From Candidatus Melainabacteria bacterium (lineage in GTDB: Bacteria; Cyanobacteriota; Vampirovibrionia; Obscuribacterales; Obscuribacteraceae): a stretch of 64,000 nucleotides of DNA. Below are positions 52,358-61,033 of the stretch, piece by piece. Below the pieces are notes generated by a model. It had not been told where the DNA came from and did not search any database. It saw only the letters and a program-made list of their open reading frames with translations. The position numbers and the translations under genes are program-made. The stretch is from contig JAFKGK010000004.1 in NCBI GenBank assembly GCA_017307165.1, positions 186,001-250,000 of the forward strand. Direction: 5' to 3'. Each line of letters starts with the position of its first letter. The first letter of the stretch is position 1.

Positions 52358-52846
52358 TTGGTCAGAGCCATATATCCAGGCTCCTTCGATCCAATGACCC
52401 TCGGCCACTACGATATCGTTCAGAGAGCCTCCAAGCTCTTCGATGAAGTGATAATGGCAGTGGTCGGCAATCCCGGTAAATCACCGTTATTGCCCGTGGA
52501 TGCGAGAAAAGATCTCATTGCCCAGGTGGTTAAAGATCTTAAAGGAGTGACAGTAGGAGAGTTTCAAGGACTGACGGTGGACTATGCCAAAAGGCAAAAT
52601 ACGCCTATGTTGATAAGAGGATTGAGAGCTATTTCAGACTTCGAAGCCGAACTAGGAATGGCCCAAGCCAACAAACAACTCTTTCCTGAACTAGAAACTA
52701 TTTTTCTTATGACGAAAGCCGAGTATTCTTTTATCAGCTCCTCCACTGTGAAAGAAATTGCCCGATTGGGCGGAGACGTATCTCAGTTCGTTCCCAAACA
52801 AGTGAACGACTATTTGCAAGAACATTTCAGCAGAGGCATCAACTAA
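52358..52846 (+). CDS. coaD: Phosphopantetheine adenylyltransferase
   Basis: CoaD adenylates 4'-phosphopantetheine to dephospho-CoA, the penultimate step of coenzyme A synthesis. YPGSFDPMTLGHYDI supplies the nucleotidyltransferase T/HxGH motif, and IRGLRAISDFEAELGMAQANKQL and YSFISSSTVKEIA are also diagnostic. Length 162 is normal. The start is a TTG at 52358 with AAGGAGA 10 nt upstream. The following coiled-coil gene begins 1 bp after the stop, so the two are coupled. Confidence 0.95.
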   Translation: MVRAIYPGSFDPMTLGHYDIVQRASKLFDEVIMAVVGNPGKSPLLPVDARKDLIAQVVKDLKGVTVGEFQGLTVDYAKRQNTPMLIRGLRAISDFEAELGMAQANKQLFPELETIFLMTKAEYSFISSSTVKEIARLGGDVSQFVPKQVNDYLQEHFSRGIN

Positions 52847-52847
52847 A

Positions 52848-53540
52848 ATGACCATGATCACTGCACCGACAGTACAGGCAGCCAGTACTTTCAAGCAAAC
52901 CACCATCTACAAGCATCTCGACTTGCTCGAGCATCTTATCGATGATGCCGCCGGTGTCTACAAGTTCAAATTTATCAATGCCGACGATTTTCTCGACGTG
53001 CTCGACAAGGCCAGAGCTCGCCTCCCCGAAGAACTCCGCGAAGCTGCCGACGTCCTGCAGCAGCGTGACGAGATCATTGCCGAGGCCCAGCGCCGCTCAG
53101 AGCAGATCATCACTACAGCTCGCCGCCAGGCCGAGACCATGCTGCATGAGTCAGAGCTACTCAAGGCTGTCCAAGCCGAAGTAGAGCGCATCCGCAAGCA
53201 AGTAGTCCAAGAAGTAGAGCAAATGCGTCGCGAAGCCCTCGCCGAAGCTGAACGCATCCGCCTCGAAGCCGACGAAGATGCTGCAAAAATCAGAGAAGGT
53301 GCCGATCATTATGCCGATCAGGTCCTCAATCGTATCGACGCCGATCTGGTCGGCCTCGCTCAAAGAGTGACCGAATCCCAGCAAATCGTCAAAAATGGTC
53401 AACGCATACTGGGCCAGGTCAAGCGCCATGGCGTTGGTGGTATCAATATGTCCGCCAGTCAGACCGGCATGCCTGCTATGAGCCAGCAGCCCATGAGCCA
53501 ACAGCTCAACAGCCCGCTCCTGCAAGGGCGTCTAGACTAA
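52848..53540 (+). CDS. DivIVA-like/F-type-b-like coiled-coil protein
   Basis: An N-terminal ~60-residue domain (IYKHLDLLEHLIDDAAGVYKFKFINADDFLDVLDKARARLPEEL) is followed by a long charged coiled coil (RDEIIAEAQRRSEQIITTARRQAETM... to ~175), then a glutamine/methionine-rich tail (GMPAMSQQPMSQQLNSP). The shape recalls DivIVA or ATP-synthase-b-like proteins, but no DivIVA signature is definite. It is coupled to coaD and ends in a terminator. Role in cell shape or division is inference. Confidence 0.72.
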   Translation: MTMITAPTVQAASTFKQTTIYKHLDLLEHLIDDAAGVYKFKFINADDFLDVLDKARARLPEELREAADVLQQRDEIIAEAQRRSEQIITTARRQAETMLHESELLKAVQAEVERIRKQVVQEVEQMRREALAEAERIRLEADEDAAKIREGADHYADQVLNRIDADLVGLAQRVTESQQIVKNGQRILGQVKRHGVGGINMSASQTGMPAMSQQPMSQQLNSPLLQGRLD

Positions 53541-53573
53541 GCGACAAGCCAAAAAAACTACAAATCAAAAACC

Positions 53574-53611
53574 AAAATCCCGGGCTTACTACAACAAACC
53601 CGGGATTTTTG
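53574..53611 (+). terminator. Intrinsic terminator of the coaD operon
   Basis: AAAATCCCGGG pairs perfectly with CCCGGGATTTT across a 14-nt loop, with the T-run forming the end of the stem. It lies 34 bp after the last gene of the pair. Confidence 0.82.
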
Positions 53612-53635
53612 CTATACATCTACACTAGACTCGAC

Positions 53636-54880
53636 TCACAAGCTATCCGTCTTTTGCTCTTGAGCGGCTTTGGCTTGGGACGCAGCGTATTGTATTTGCG
53701 ATTGATGAATACCTTGATAGAGCAAGGCGCTGATCTTACGACAAAGCTCATTAGCCCGCCTGTCGTTATGTGGCCTCTCCACCTGCATAGCAATGATATA
53801 TCGATGACCATCTGGCGTTGTGACTATGCCAGTATCGCCGACCATGGAGCCGATGTCCCCGGTCTTGTGCGCTAGTTTGGCACCGGGAGGCAAGCCAGGA
53901 TTGATCAGGGTCTTGGTCTTGGTGCGATACATGATCTCCAGCATCTTTTTATGCCATTTTTCGCTCATCAACTCGCCTTTTTGCACTCTTGCCAGCAAAT
54001 AAACGAGATCATATGGACTGGTCTTGTTGGTACCCGTCAAATCAGCTAGCGGCGAATTGACCATTGTATTTTTGAGGCCCCAATTAGCCCAGGTCCGGTT
54101 GACTGCCTTTTTGCCGCCCAATAAGTCGATGAGCATATTGGTAGCAGTATTGTCGGAGATGATGATCATCAAAGTAGCCACGTCCATCAAGGCCAACTTG
54201 GTGCCTACCGGACGCCATTGCAAATGACCGCTGCCCCCCGCTACATGATGAGACTTGATCTCCATGATCATCTCAGGATCGATCTCACCCTTATCCAGAG
54301 CATTAAACAACGCCACCAGGACTGGTACCTTGATCATACTGGCTGCAGCAAACTGCCTGCGTCCGTTGTACTCGACATAGGCACCAGTATCCGGGTCCAC
54401 GGCAAAAACACCTGGGGTCAGTTTGTTGACCTGGCAAAGGGCCTTGAGCTGTTTGTCCAGAGGCGAAAGATTGGTATTGAGATCGAAAGGAGCGGCAAGA
54501 GGCACCTCCATAGGCGCACCGTGAGTGATGCCCTGGCAGGGATCGGAAAGAGGTTGCACGAGGGCCTGCCCACCCATAAAAAGTATGGTGGCGGCAATGG
54601 CACGCAGCAGCCTCTGTCCTGGAGGCAAGGGCCTGTATCGCTTGCTCTTGCGCCTGGCGCCTCTGGCATTTTTTTTGTTGCCGATCAAGCTGATCTTGAC
54701 GCGGCTAGTAATAGTACTAGCAGGAGCTGGGGAGCTGGCAGTCTTTTTGTCTATCCGACTGCTTTTGTCGCTCATGGCAGCAGCACGACGTGCATTGCCG
54801 ACCACAAAGGTATTTTCAGACTGTTGGGTTTGCTGCGTCAATCCAGAGCGCCTCGTCTCAGCATCACCAATGGTGCGCAC
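53636..54880 (-). CDS. Class A beta-lactamase-like, membrane-anchored serine hydrolase
   Basis: The catalytic motifs SMIK (S181, K184), SDN (242-244) and HKTG (K339-T340-G341) place it in the serine beta-lactamase/PBP superfamily. The omega-loop region reads NSPLADLTGTNKTSPYDL and lacks the Glu166-equivalent that class A enzymes use for deacylation. The ~90-residue N-terminus is basic and disordered, followed by one membrane helix (LLRAIAATILFMGGQALV), so the catalytic domain should face the periplasm. It may be a DD-peptidase-like enzyme, not a lactamase. The start is uncertain: a GTG at 54880 or an ATG at 54775, neither with a clear Shine-Dalgarno. Confidence 0.8.
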   Translation of the reverse strand: MRTIGDAETRRSGLTQQTQQSENTFVVGNARRAAAMSDKSSRIDKKTASSPAPASTITSRVKISLIGNKKNARGARRKSKRYRPLPPGQRLLRAIAATILFMGGQALVQPLSDPCQGITHGAPMEVPLAAPFDLNTNLSPLDKQLKALCQVNKLTPGVFAVDPDTGAYVEYNGRRQFAAASMIKVPVLVALFNALDKGEIDPEMIMEIKSHHVAGGSGHLQWRPVGTKLALMDVATLMIIISDNTATNMLIDLLGGKKAVNRTWANWGLKNTMVNSPLADLTGTNKTSPYDLVYLLARVQKGELMSEKWHKKMLEIMYRTKTKTLINPGLPPGAKLAHKTGDIGSMVGDTGIVTTPDGHRYIIAMQVERPHNDRRANELCRKISALLYQGIHQSQIQYAASQAKAAQEQKTDSL

Positions 54881-54956
54881 GTATGTCCGGTAAGGTTTAC
54901 TATAACGGATTTATTGTACTTGAGACTGGTATTAAGTCTAGTGCTCAACGGTCATT

Positions 54957-55499
54957 TTAATCTTCGCGGCAATATTTTTCCCAGAGCTGCGGATACCGTT
55001 GCTTAAAGTGTTCTGTGTCCGTCTCGTCAAAATTGTCGCCATATGGTGCGATCATTTCGCTATGTCCTGGACGTTCGTAGATGGCACCATCCCCGGAGAC
55101 TTCTTCGTAGGTTTCGAGGGCAATAAAGAGGAGATCGCGAGCTTCCTCTATTTCGCCTGTCAAATCTATATCGAGCTCCGCCAGGCTATCCGGATCATCC
55201 ACTGCACGCTCGAATATCTGGCGACCAGCAAGGATCAGACGAGCTCGAAAGGCCTCAAAATCATCCGGCGACAGGCCCCCCGTGATGATATAGGCTGCAC
55301 CCCATAAGTCATATCCAAAGGCACCATTCATGAGGCCATCGACCATTTCTTGAAAGCCCGTGAGGTCGTCGGCCTCCATTTTGGACAAAGCCGTCCTGAT
55401 TGCACTCACTTGATCTGCGACCGAGGCAGATCCAGACTCGGCCTCTGCCTGACTCTCGGCTTGAGAGATGAGATACCAAAAATCGATTTCGTCCATCAT
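54957..55499 (-). CDS. DUF4240 family protein
   Basis: The sequence DEIDFWYLISQA, LSKMEADDLTGFQEMVDGLM, LWGAAYIITGGLSPDDFEAFRARLILAGRQIFERAVDDPDSLAEL follows the DUF4240 pattern (FW.LI at the start, the WGAAY.I.GG...F..FR..LI..G segment, then PDSLA). The family has no established function that I know of. Its ATG overlaps the stop of the SpoIIM-like gene (ATGA), so it is coexpressed with it. No signal peptide. Confidence 0.82.
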   Translation of the reverse strand: MMDEIDFWYLISQAESQAEAESGSASVADQVSAIRTALSKMEADDLTGFQEMVDGLMNGAFGYDLWGAAYIITGGLSPDDFEAFRARLILAGRQIFERAVDDPDSLAELDIDLTGEIEEARDLLFIALETYEEVSGDGAIYERPGHSEMIAPYGDNFDETDTEHFKQRYPQLWEKYCRED

Positions 55500-56491
55500 G
55501 ATGCTTTCTCGGATATTCTGCTGGGATTTCGCGGCATAAACAAATACAGCAATAACAGAATAGCAGTAGCAGCACTCACAGTATATTTGACATCGGCATT
55601 GATATCAGTACGCGGGGAGACAAATCCTTCGATCGAGGCTGCGATCAATAACATGACGGCACAGCCACAGGCAAGCAACATCCCCTTATATGCTGCATCC
55701 CTGAGCGCGTAGGACCTGGTCTTTTGTCCGGGAAAGAGCATGGCCTTGCCAATCATCAAACCAGCACCACCAGCGATAAATATAGCTGTCAACTCGATGA
55801 CGCCATGACCTGCGACAAAGGTCAACAACTTGCCATGCATGCCATAATAGGAGCAAGCACCAAAAATGGTGCCAAGATGCATACCATTGAAGATCAGGAC
55901 CAGGATAGTGCCCAGACCGGCAGTAAAACCCAGGCAAAAGGCGCTAAAGGACACTTTGATATTGTTTGCAGCAATAAGGCCTGCCATTGGGCCAGCTTGA
56001 TCCGCTCCCGAATCGGTCCACAATTTTTTTTGCTCCACTATCCTCCAGATCTCATCAGGCACCAGTGGCTGCCCAGGCAATAACTCCATATAGCCAAAGT
56101 CCCTGTCCATGCGCATCTCTCTATAGCTGAGCGCGGCTGGCACCACCATCAACAAAAATGCCACGAGCACATAGAGTATGTTTTGCTGGACGAGCCGGGG
56201 AAAACCAAACCACAAAAAACGCCACATATCTTTGAAACGATTTTGGCGGTTATGATAAACCTGATTGTGTGCTCGCACCACGAGCAGATTGAGATAGGTC
56301 TGCACCTCGCTGCTGAGCCCCATCGCTCTTGCTCTCGATAGATCTGCCGAGGTCATCCGATAGAGCCGGCCGATATCCATCAGAGCCTGCTTATCGAGAG
56401 CGGCAAGGCCGCCCTTGTCGACAGTCTTGAGCAGATCATCCAATTGCTGCCAATTGGGTTTATGAGCTTTGAGCCACTTTTCGACATTCAT
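55496..56491 (-). CDS. SpoIIM-like (stage II sporulation protein M) membrane protein
   Basis: An N-terminal soluble helical domain (~1-100, ALMDIGRLYRMTSADLSRARAMG) is followed by about five membrane helices in the SpoIIM arrangement, with the characteristic NNIKVSFSAFCLGFTAGLGTILVLIFNGMHLG and GHGVIELTAIFIAGGAGLMIG segments. Outside spore formers this family is widespread next to RDD and MoxR-type genes and is thought to act in envelope processes. It is divergent from an RDD gene (44 bp between starts) and coupled to DUF4240. Confidence 0.9.
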   Translation of the reverse strand: MNVEKWLKAHKPNWQQLDDLLKTVDKGGLAALDKQALMDIGRLYRMTSADLSRARAMGLSSEVQTYLNLLVVRAHNQVYHNRQNRFKDMWRFLWFGFPRLVQQNILYVLVAFLLMVVPAALSYREMRMDRDFGYMELLPGQPLVPDEIWRIVEQKKLWTDSGADQAGPMAGLIAANNIKVSFSAFCLGFTAGLGTILVLIFNGMHLGTIFGACSYYGMHGKLLTFVAGHGVIELTAIFIAGGAGLMIGKAMLFPGQKTRSYALRDAAYKGMLLACGCAVMLLIAASIEGFVSPRTDINADVKYTVSAATAILLLLYLFMPRNPSRISEKAS

Positions 56492-56535
56492 CAGTTATTT
56501 TGGGTGATCCAAATAGATTTTGATATAGTTGGGGC

Positions 56536-57288
56536 ATGCAAGAGCCGGATTATAGTATCTCTACCCCCGAAAACGTCGACCTACACCTGGAGATCGCCGG
56601 TATCGGCAATCGTCTGATCGCCCAGATCATCGACAATCTCCTGATCATGGCAATCATCATCGTCCTGGTGATCATGGCTGTGATCGCCGGCTTCGCCGCT
56701 TACAAGCTGTCGCCTGACAAGTCTGCCGCCAGCGTTGTCATTGGCATATTGGCCCTCTGCACCATACTTGCTGCCACCCTGGTTCAATTGGGATATTTTG
56801 TCATTTGCGAGGCCCTCGGACACGGTCAGACACCCGGCAAAAAAGTAGCAGGCATACGTACCATTGAGGCCAACGGTCTGCCTGTCGGCTGGATTGCCTC
56901 TTTGATACGCAATATCCTGCGGGGCATCGACGCCACGATGCTGATCGGTCTGCTCGTAGCTATCCTCAACCGCAACGAAAAACGTATCGGCGACTATGCC
57001 GCAGGTACCCTGGTGGTCCGCGAACGCAAGGCAGACATCGGCGTCAAATCGATCAAAATCACTGCCGGCGGTCAAGTCGATGACACACTCGATGTGGGTC
57101 GCATGCTCCCGGCTGAGTATGACCTCCTGGCCGATTTTTTGCGTCGCCGCCAATACCTCAACAAGCACAAGCGTCCCCAACTCGCAGCTCAGCTTGCCGG
57201 TCATTTCAAAAACGCTTACAGCTCTCAGAGCGATGGCGAAAAATATCTAGAGACCTTGTTTCTGACTTACCAAGCCAGATCAGAGTGA
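56536..57288 (+). CDS. RDD family membrane protein
   Basis: The RDD signature residues lie in GIGNRLIAQIIDNLLI (Arg and Asp in TM1) and in FVICEALGHGQTPGKKVAGIRTIEANG. Three to four membrane helices are predicted, and a polar C-terminal domain of ~90 residues follows. RDD proteins are putative transporters or envelope factors and commonly pair with SpoIIM-like proteins, as here. It is convergent with the citrate synthase gene. Confidence 0.92.
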   Translation: MQEPDYSISTPENVDLHLEIAGIGNRLIAQIIDNLLIMAIIIVLVIMAVIAGFAAYKLSPDKSAASVVIGILALCTILAATLVQLGYFVICEALGHGQTPGKKVAGIRTIEANGLPVGWIASLIRNILRGIDATMLIGLLVAILNRNEKRIGDYAAGTLVVRERKADIGVKSIKITAGGQVDDTLDVGRMLPAEYDLLADFLRRRQYLNKHKRPQLAAQLAGHFKNAYSSQSDGEKYLETLFLTYQARSE

Positions 57289-57321
57289 TTTTGATCTAGC
57301 TCGATCTCTAGCCAGACAATC

Positions 57322-58440
57322 TCAGCGCTTGTCGATCGCGACATATTTGAGGTCGCGCTCGCCAGTATATTCGGCACGCGGTCTGATCAGACGATTGTTG
57401 GCATATTGCTCGAGCACGTGAGCAGTCCAGCCAGACATGCGACTGATGGCAAAGATCGGAGTGTAGAGGTCTTCTTTTATACCGAGCATGTAATAGACAG
57501 AAGCCGAGTAAAAATCTACGTTGGCGTTTAGTCCTTTTTCGGTCTTGACCCTCTCTTCGATACGACGAGACATATCAAACCATTTGTTTTGACCGAGACG
57601 CTTGCCCAGCTCCTCGGACATCTTGCGCAGATGGCTGGCACGCGGGTCTTCGGTGCGATATACACGGTGTCCAAAGCCAGAGATTTTTTTGTGCTCGGCA
57701 AAGATATTGCTGACAAAGGCATCGACCTTGTCGAGCGAATCGATCTCGATGAGCATCTTGATGACTTCTTGGTTGGCGCCTCCATGCAAGGGCCCTTTGA
57801 GAGCACAGATACCAGCTACGGCAGCCGAGTAGATATCAGTGAGTGTCGCAGCAGCAACACGAGCAGCAAAGGTCGAGGCATTGAGTTCGTGATCAGCATG
57901 CAGGATCAAGGCAATATCGAGCGAACGGACCGAGACTTCATCAGGCTTTTTGCCGCCCGAAAGCATATAGAGAAAGTTTTCGGCAAGCGAACCGTCCTTC
58001 ATTGGAGCCACTACATCTTTGCCATTGCGGATCAAATCCCAATAAGCGACGATGGTAGGCAATTGAGCAGTCAGGCGGATGGCCTTGCGATTGTTTGCAG
58101 CAGGTTGAGCATCTTCGGCCTCTTTGTCATACATCGAGAGCAGAGAAGTAGCGGTGCGCACGACTTCCATAGGCAGCGCATCCTTAGGCATGGCTTTCAT
58201 AGCCTTTACCACTTCTTCGGAGATAGGTCGACTGGATGCCAGAGCACCCTTGAGAGTCTCGAGCTCGGTTTTGGTAGGCAGTCTGCCGTTCCACAAGAGG
58301 TAAACGACTTCTTCGAATGTCGAGTTTTCGGCCAGCTCGTGGATATCGTAACCACGATAGATGAGCCTTCCTTGAGTACCGTCGACATCACAAATCGATG
58401 ATGTTGCGGCTACGACGTCTTCTAGACCTGCCTTACTCAT
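57322..58440 (-). CDS. gltA: Citrate synthase
   Basis: The enzyme condenses oxaloacetate and acetyl-CoA to citrate. Motifs are GRLIYRGYDIHELAENSTFEEVVYLLW, LHADHELNAST and KGPLHGGANQEV with the catalytic His residues, GFGHRVYRTEDPRA, and DFYSASVYYMLGI with the catalytic Asp. The 372-residue length and the absence of the N-terminal regulatory domain place it in the type I/dimeric group, which also contains 2-methylcitrate synthases; no prp genes are near. The ATG at 58440 is preferred to a TTG five codons upstream. Confidence 0.93.
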   Translation of the reverse strand: MSKAGLEDVVAATSSICDVDGTQGRLIYRGYDIHELAENSTFEEVVYLLWNGRLPTKTELETLKGALASSRPISEEVVKAMKAMPKDALPMEVVRTATSLLSMYDKEAEDAQPAANNRKAIRLTAQLPTIVAYWDLIRNGKDVVAPMKDGSLAENFLYMLSGGKKPDEVSVRSLDIALILHADHELNASTFAARVAAATLTDIYSAAVAGICALKGPLHGGANQEVIKMLIEIDSLDKVDAFVSNIFAEHKKISGFGHRVYRTEDPRASHLRKMSEELGKRLGQNKWFDMSRRIEERVKTEKGLNANVDFYSASVYYMLGIKEDLYTPIFAISRMSGWTAHVLEQYANNRLIRPRAEYTGERDLKYVAIDKR

Positions 58441-58530
58441 GACCCTGATCCCCAAAATGAGTTAGATGATATCTAGTTTTTATACACCAACTGACAACGT
58501 TTCCCGGGCAAATTATAGCCTTTCCTTCAT

Positions 58531-59349
58531 TTAATCTGCCCGCTCCAGCAAGCAGGGCAGGGCCTTGCCTGGACTTATAGAGAGGCTCAGAGAGCCAGTT
58601 GAAGCGCTATCCAGCCAGGCAAATTTTATATCTTGTGCCAGGATCTCCACTCCTCTGTCGCGTGCCTCAACGAGGGCCGCAGCATAAGCCGGATCGATAT
58701 GATGACAGGGAGAAAATGCCGAACAATCGGAACGCATGATCATAAAAAATTGAATTGCCCTGTGCCCAAGGCTGACCGCTCTGATCAAACCTTGCAGATG
58801 CTTGCGACCCCTTTCTGTTTTTGCATCAGGAAACATGGCATAGAGCCCGGCTTGAGGAGTAGCGATGCTACCAGGATAATCAGAAGACAGAGTTGTCGAT
58901 TTTACTTCGAGCCAGACGGGAAGACTCCCCAGAGTGGTATTGCCATCGGTACTACTCAGACAAAAATCAAATCGACTGTCTTCAAAGACTTGCTCGGTCT
59001 TGTACTGAGTGTACTGTGCAAGCCCATGCAAGGCACCTAGACTAAAAAAATTAGCAAACAGCCTATTGGCTAGATGCGTATCAACGATGACCAGGTTGTC
59101 TTTGCCAGTCTCATTTTGGAGATCGATGAGCTTTACGCTATATGGCAGCTTGCTCTTAGGATTGGCTGCCTTTTGCACGTAGACTCTAGCGCCTTCATTG
59201 GCAAGCCCCAGCATAGAACCAGGATTAGCAATATGACAGGTGATCGGGGACTGACTCTCAGCTTCGCCATCATTTTCTAGCACCACATCAGCTAAAAATC
59301 GCTTGTAGCGCGCAACCAGTCGTCCTGCAATCAAATCGGACAGGATCAC
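58531..59349 (-). CDS. sfsA: SfsA family protein (DNA/RNA nuclease-like)
   Basis: The N-terminus GRLVARYKRFLADVVLENDGEAE, then CHIANPGSMLGLANEGARVYVQKAANPKSKLPYSVKLI, matches SfsA, as do VDTHLANRLFANF and the central SRFDFCLS and WLEVKSTTL segments, the latter carrying the PD-(D/E)XK-like residues. At 272 residues it is slightly longer than the usual ~235. SfsA was first linked to sugar fermentation in E. coli, with a nuclease-like fold. It starts with a GTG 4 bp after the MlaC-like gene and so may share its transcript. Confidence 0.9.
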   Translation of the reverse strand: MILSDLIAGRLVARYKRFLADVVLENDGEAESQSPITCHIANPGSMLGLANEGARVYVQKAANPKSKLPYSVKLIDLQNETGKDNLVIVDTHLANRLFANFFSLGALHGLAQYTQYKTEQVFEDSRFDFCLSSTDGNTTLGSLPVWLEVKSTTLSSDYPGSIATPQAGLYAMFPDAKTERGRKHLQGLIRAVSLGHRAIQFFMIMRSDCSAFSPCHHIDPAYAAALVEARDRGVEILAQDIKFAWLDSASTGSLSLSISPGKALPCLLERAD

Positions 59350-59352
59350 GAG

Positions 59353-60012
59353 CTAGATCTCTGCGTCTGATTTTTTCTTGAGCCAGGTGATAAGAGAGCC
59401 AAAATCTCCTCTCTTTTTTTGTGCGCCCACACGATTTTGCAGTCGCTCTAAAAGATCTCGATCAGCGTCTCCGACGGCAAGGCTTATAATCTTGCGCTTA
59501 CCAGGCGCCCCGGCCAGTTTCCAGATCAGAGTCTGAGTCTTTTTGCCAAGAGTAAAAGATGTCTCCACTATTGCGTCTTTCTCCTGGATCTTCTCCTGGA
59601 TTGGAGTCAGACTACCCTTGCCAAAAAACTTGCGCCAACGTGGATAGTATCTCTTTTGCACAAGCGACTCGAGACTCTGACAAAACTCGTTTTTTTGAGA
59701 CTCGCTCAGAGCCTGCCACTCGAGTGCCGAAAAACATCGCCTGGACATCTCACGATAATCGATCCCAGCGTCGGCCTCGATGGTACTGCCCTGCTCGAGA
59801 GCCTTGACGGTGCGGCTCACAGTGGGCCAAGAGACATCTGTCTTGACTGGATTGCTGGAGGCGGCCATGACCATCGTCCCTGTCCCGATCAAGACCTGAG
59901 GACAAATCCCTGACAGAGACAATAAAAATAGCGATAGGCAAAAAGATTTAAAAGACACTACAAACTCGTCTAACAATCTGACAAGACTACAACGAAGCCT
60001 TGCGGCAAGCAA
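59353..60012 (-). CDS. MlaC/Ttg2D-like phospholipid-binding protein
   Basis: An N-terminal hydrophobic signal (FCLSLFLLSLSGICPQV) is followed by a domain with the MlaC pattern: IDYREMSRRCFSALEWQALSESQKNEFCQSLESLVQKRYYPRW, and later strands KDAIVETSFTLGKKTQTLIWKL. MlaC shuttles phospholipids between outer and inner membrane. The start is uncertain (TTG at 60012, overlapping the permease gene by 26 bp, or a later TTG/GTG). It is the last gene of a STAS-ATPase-permease-MlaC-like run. The assignment is by pattern and context. Confidence 0.68.
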   Translation of the reverse strand: MLAARLRCSLVRLLDEFVVSFKSFCLSLFLLSLSGICPQVLIGTGTMVMAASSNPVKTDVSWPTVSRTVKALEQGSTIEADAGIDYREMSRRCFSALEWQALSESQKNEFCQSLESLVQKRYYPRWRKFFGKGSLTPIQEKIQEKDAIVETSFTLGKKTQTLIWKLAGAPGKRKIISLAVGDADRDLLERLQNRVGAQKKRGDFGSLITWLKKKSDAEI

Positions 60013-61033
60013 GTAAAAATCGCGATAACAATAAGCTGGCGAAAGACCAGGCGAAGAGCACTCCTATATCGCGAGCATAGTCGGCTGGTATACCCAGCAT
60101 TGCTGCCTTGGTCAACTCAGCCGAATAATACAAGGGCGTGACGCGGGCAAAGATCTGCTCCCATTGAGGCATTGCTTCGACTGGGGTGATGATGCCCGAA
60201 AGAAACATCAAAGCCACACCGAGTATGGAGACGGTCATGGTATAGATGCGAATTGTTTTAAGCAGGCAGGCAAAGCACAAACCCACACAAGAAAAAGTAA
60301 AGACAGATAAAACGACTGCTCCAACTAGACCAGGAAAATTGCTGCCTAAATTGAACCCTGCAAAAGGCGCAGTTAGCCCAAGAGCCAAAAAGAGCACGGT
60401 ACTGGCTTCAAATGTCACAGTCAAAGTCTTGGCCACAAAGGCACTATCGATGCCGCCTGGCGAAAGCACGATCTGTCTGTATGTCTTTTCCATCCATTCG
60501 TAGATCCAACTAAATCCAAGGTTCATCGAGGCGAGCACATAACAGAGGTATGAGACCAGGCCCGCACAGATATAGTCTTTTAAACCAAAATTGACCTGGT
60601 ACAGTGCCGCCGAGTGCAGTGGCAGATCGAGCTCTAGGGCCTTTTGCGTCAAAACTGACAATAGTCCTGTCGAGATCTGGTCGTCGATGAGAGGATTGTT
60701 GCCACAGGTCAAGATCTGGACCGAATCCTCGAGCGGATCCTGCGAGACATTGGCCAGGGCTACTATCTTTTTGTGCGCAAGGTCGGCCTTGGCCTTCTCC
60801 AGATCTTGATAGATCTTGACCTCAAAGCGATTGGTGTCGCTCAGATGCTTGGACAAGCCACTCATCTCGGCTGGATCGTACAAACCAAAAGGCATGTGCG
60901 TGGCACCAGATATGGTATTGCCTACACAAACCAAGATGAGCACGGCCATGAGCACGCTCGCAAAAAAGTAAAGCGGACGACGCGTCCACTGCAAGAGATC
61001 TTTGCGGATGATTGCGATGACGGATTTAAACAA
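59987..61033 (-). CDS. ABC-2 type transporter permease
   Basis: A first membrane helix (PLYFFASVLMAVLILVCVG) precedes a ~130-residue external domain, then five more helices (residues ~165-340), as in ABC2_membrane_3/DrrB-like permeases, with the family motif LSGIITPVEAMPQWEQIFARVTPLYYSAELTK. It begins with a TTG immediately after the ATPase stop, so the two are coupled. These permeases export lipids, drugs or glycans. It is not an MlaE-type permease. Confidence 0.9.
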   Translation of the reverse strand: MFKSVIAIIRKDLLQWTRRPLYFFASVLMAVLILVCVGNTISGATHMPFGLYDPAEMSGLSKHLSDTNRFEVKIYQDLEKAKADLAHKKIVALANVSQDPLEDSVQILTCGNNPLIDDQISTGLLSVLTQKALELDLPLHSAALYQVNFGLKDYICAGLVSYLCYVLASMNLGFSWIYEWMEKTYRQIVLSPGGIDSAFVAKTLTVTFEASTVLFLALGLTAPFAGFNLGSNFPGLVGAVVLSVFTFSCVGLCFACLLKTIRIYTMTVSILGVALMFLSGIITPVEAMPQWEQIFARVTPLYYSAELTKAAMLGIPADYARDIGVLFAWSFASLLLSRFLLACRKASL

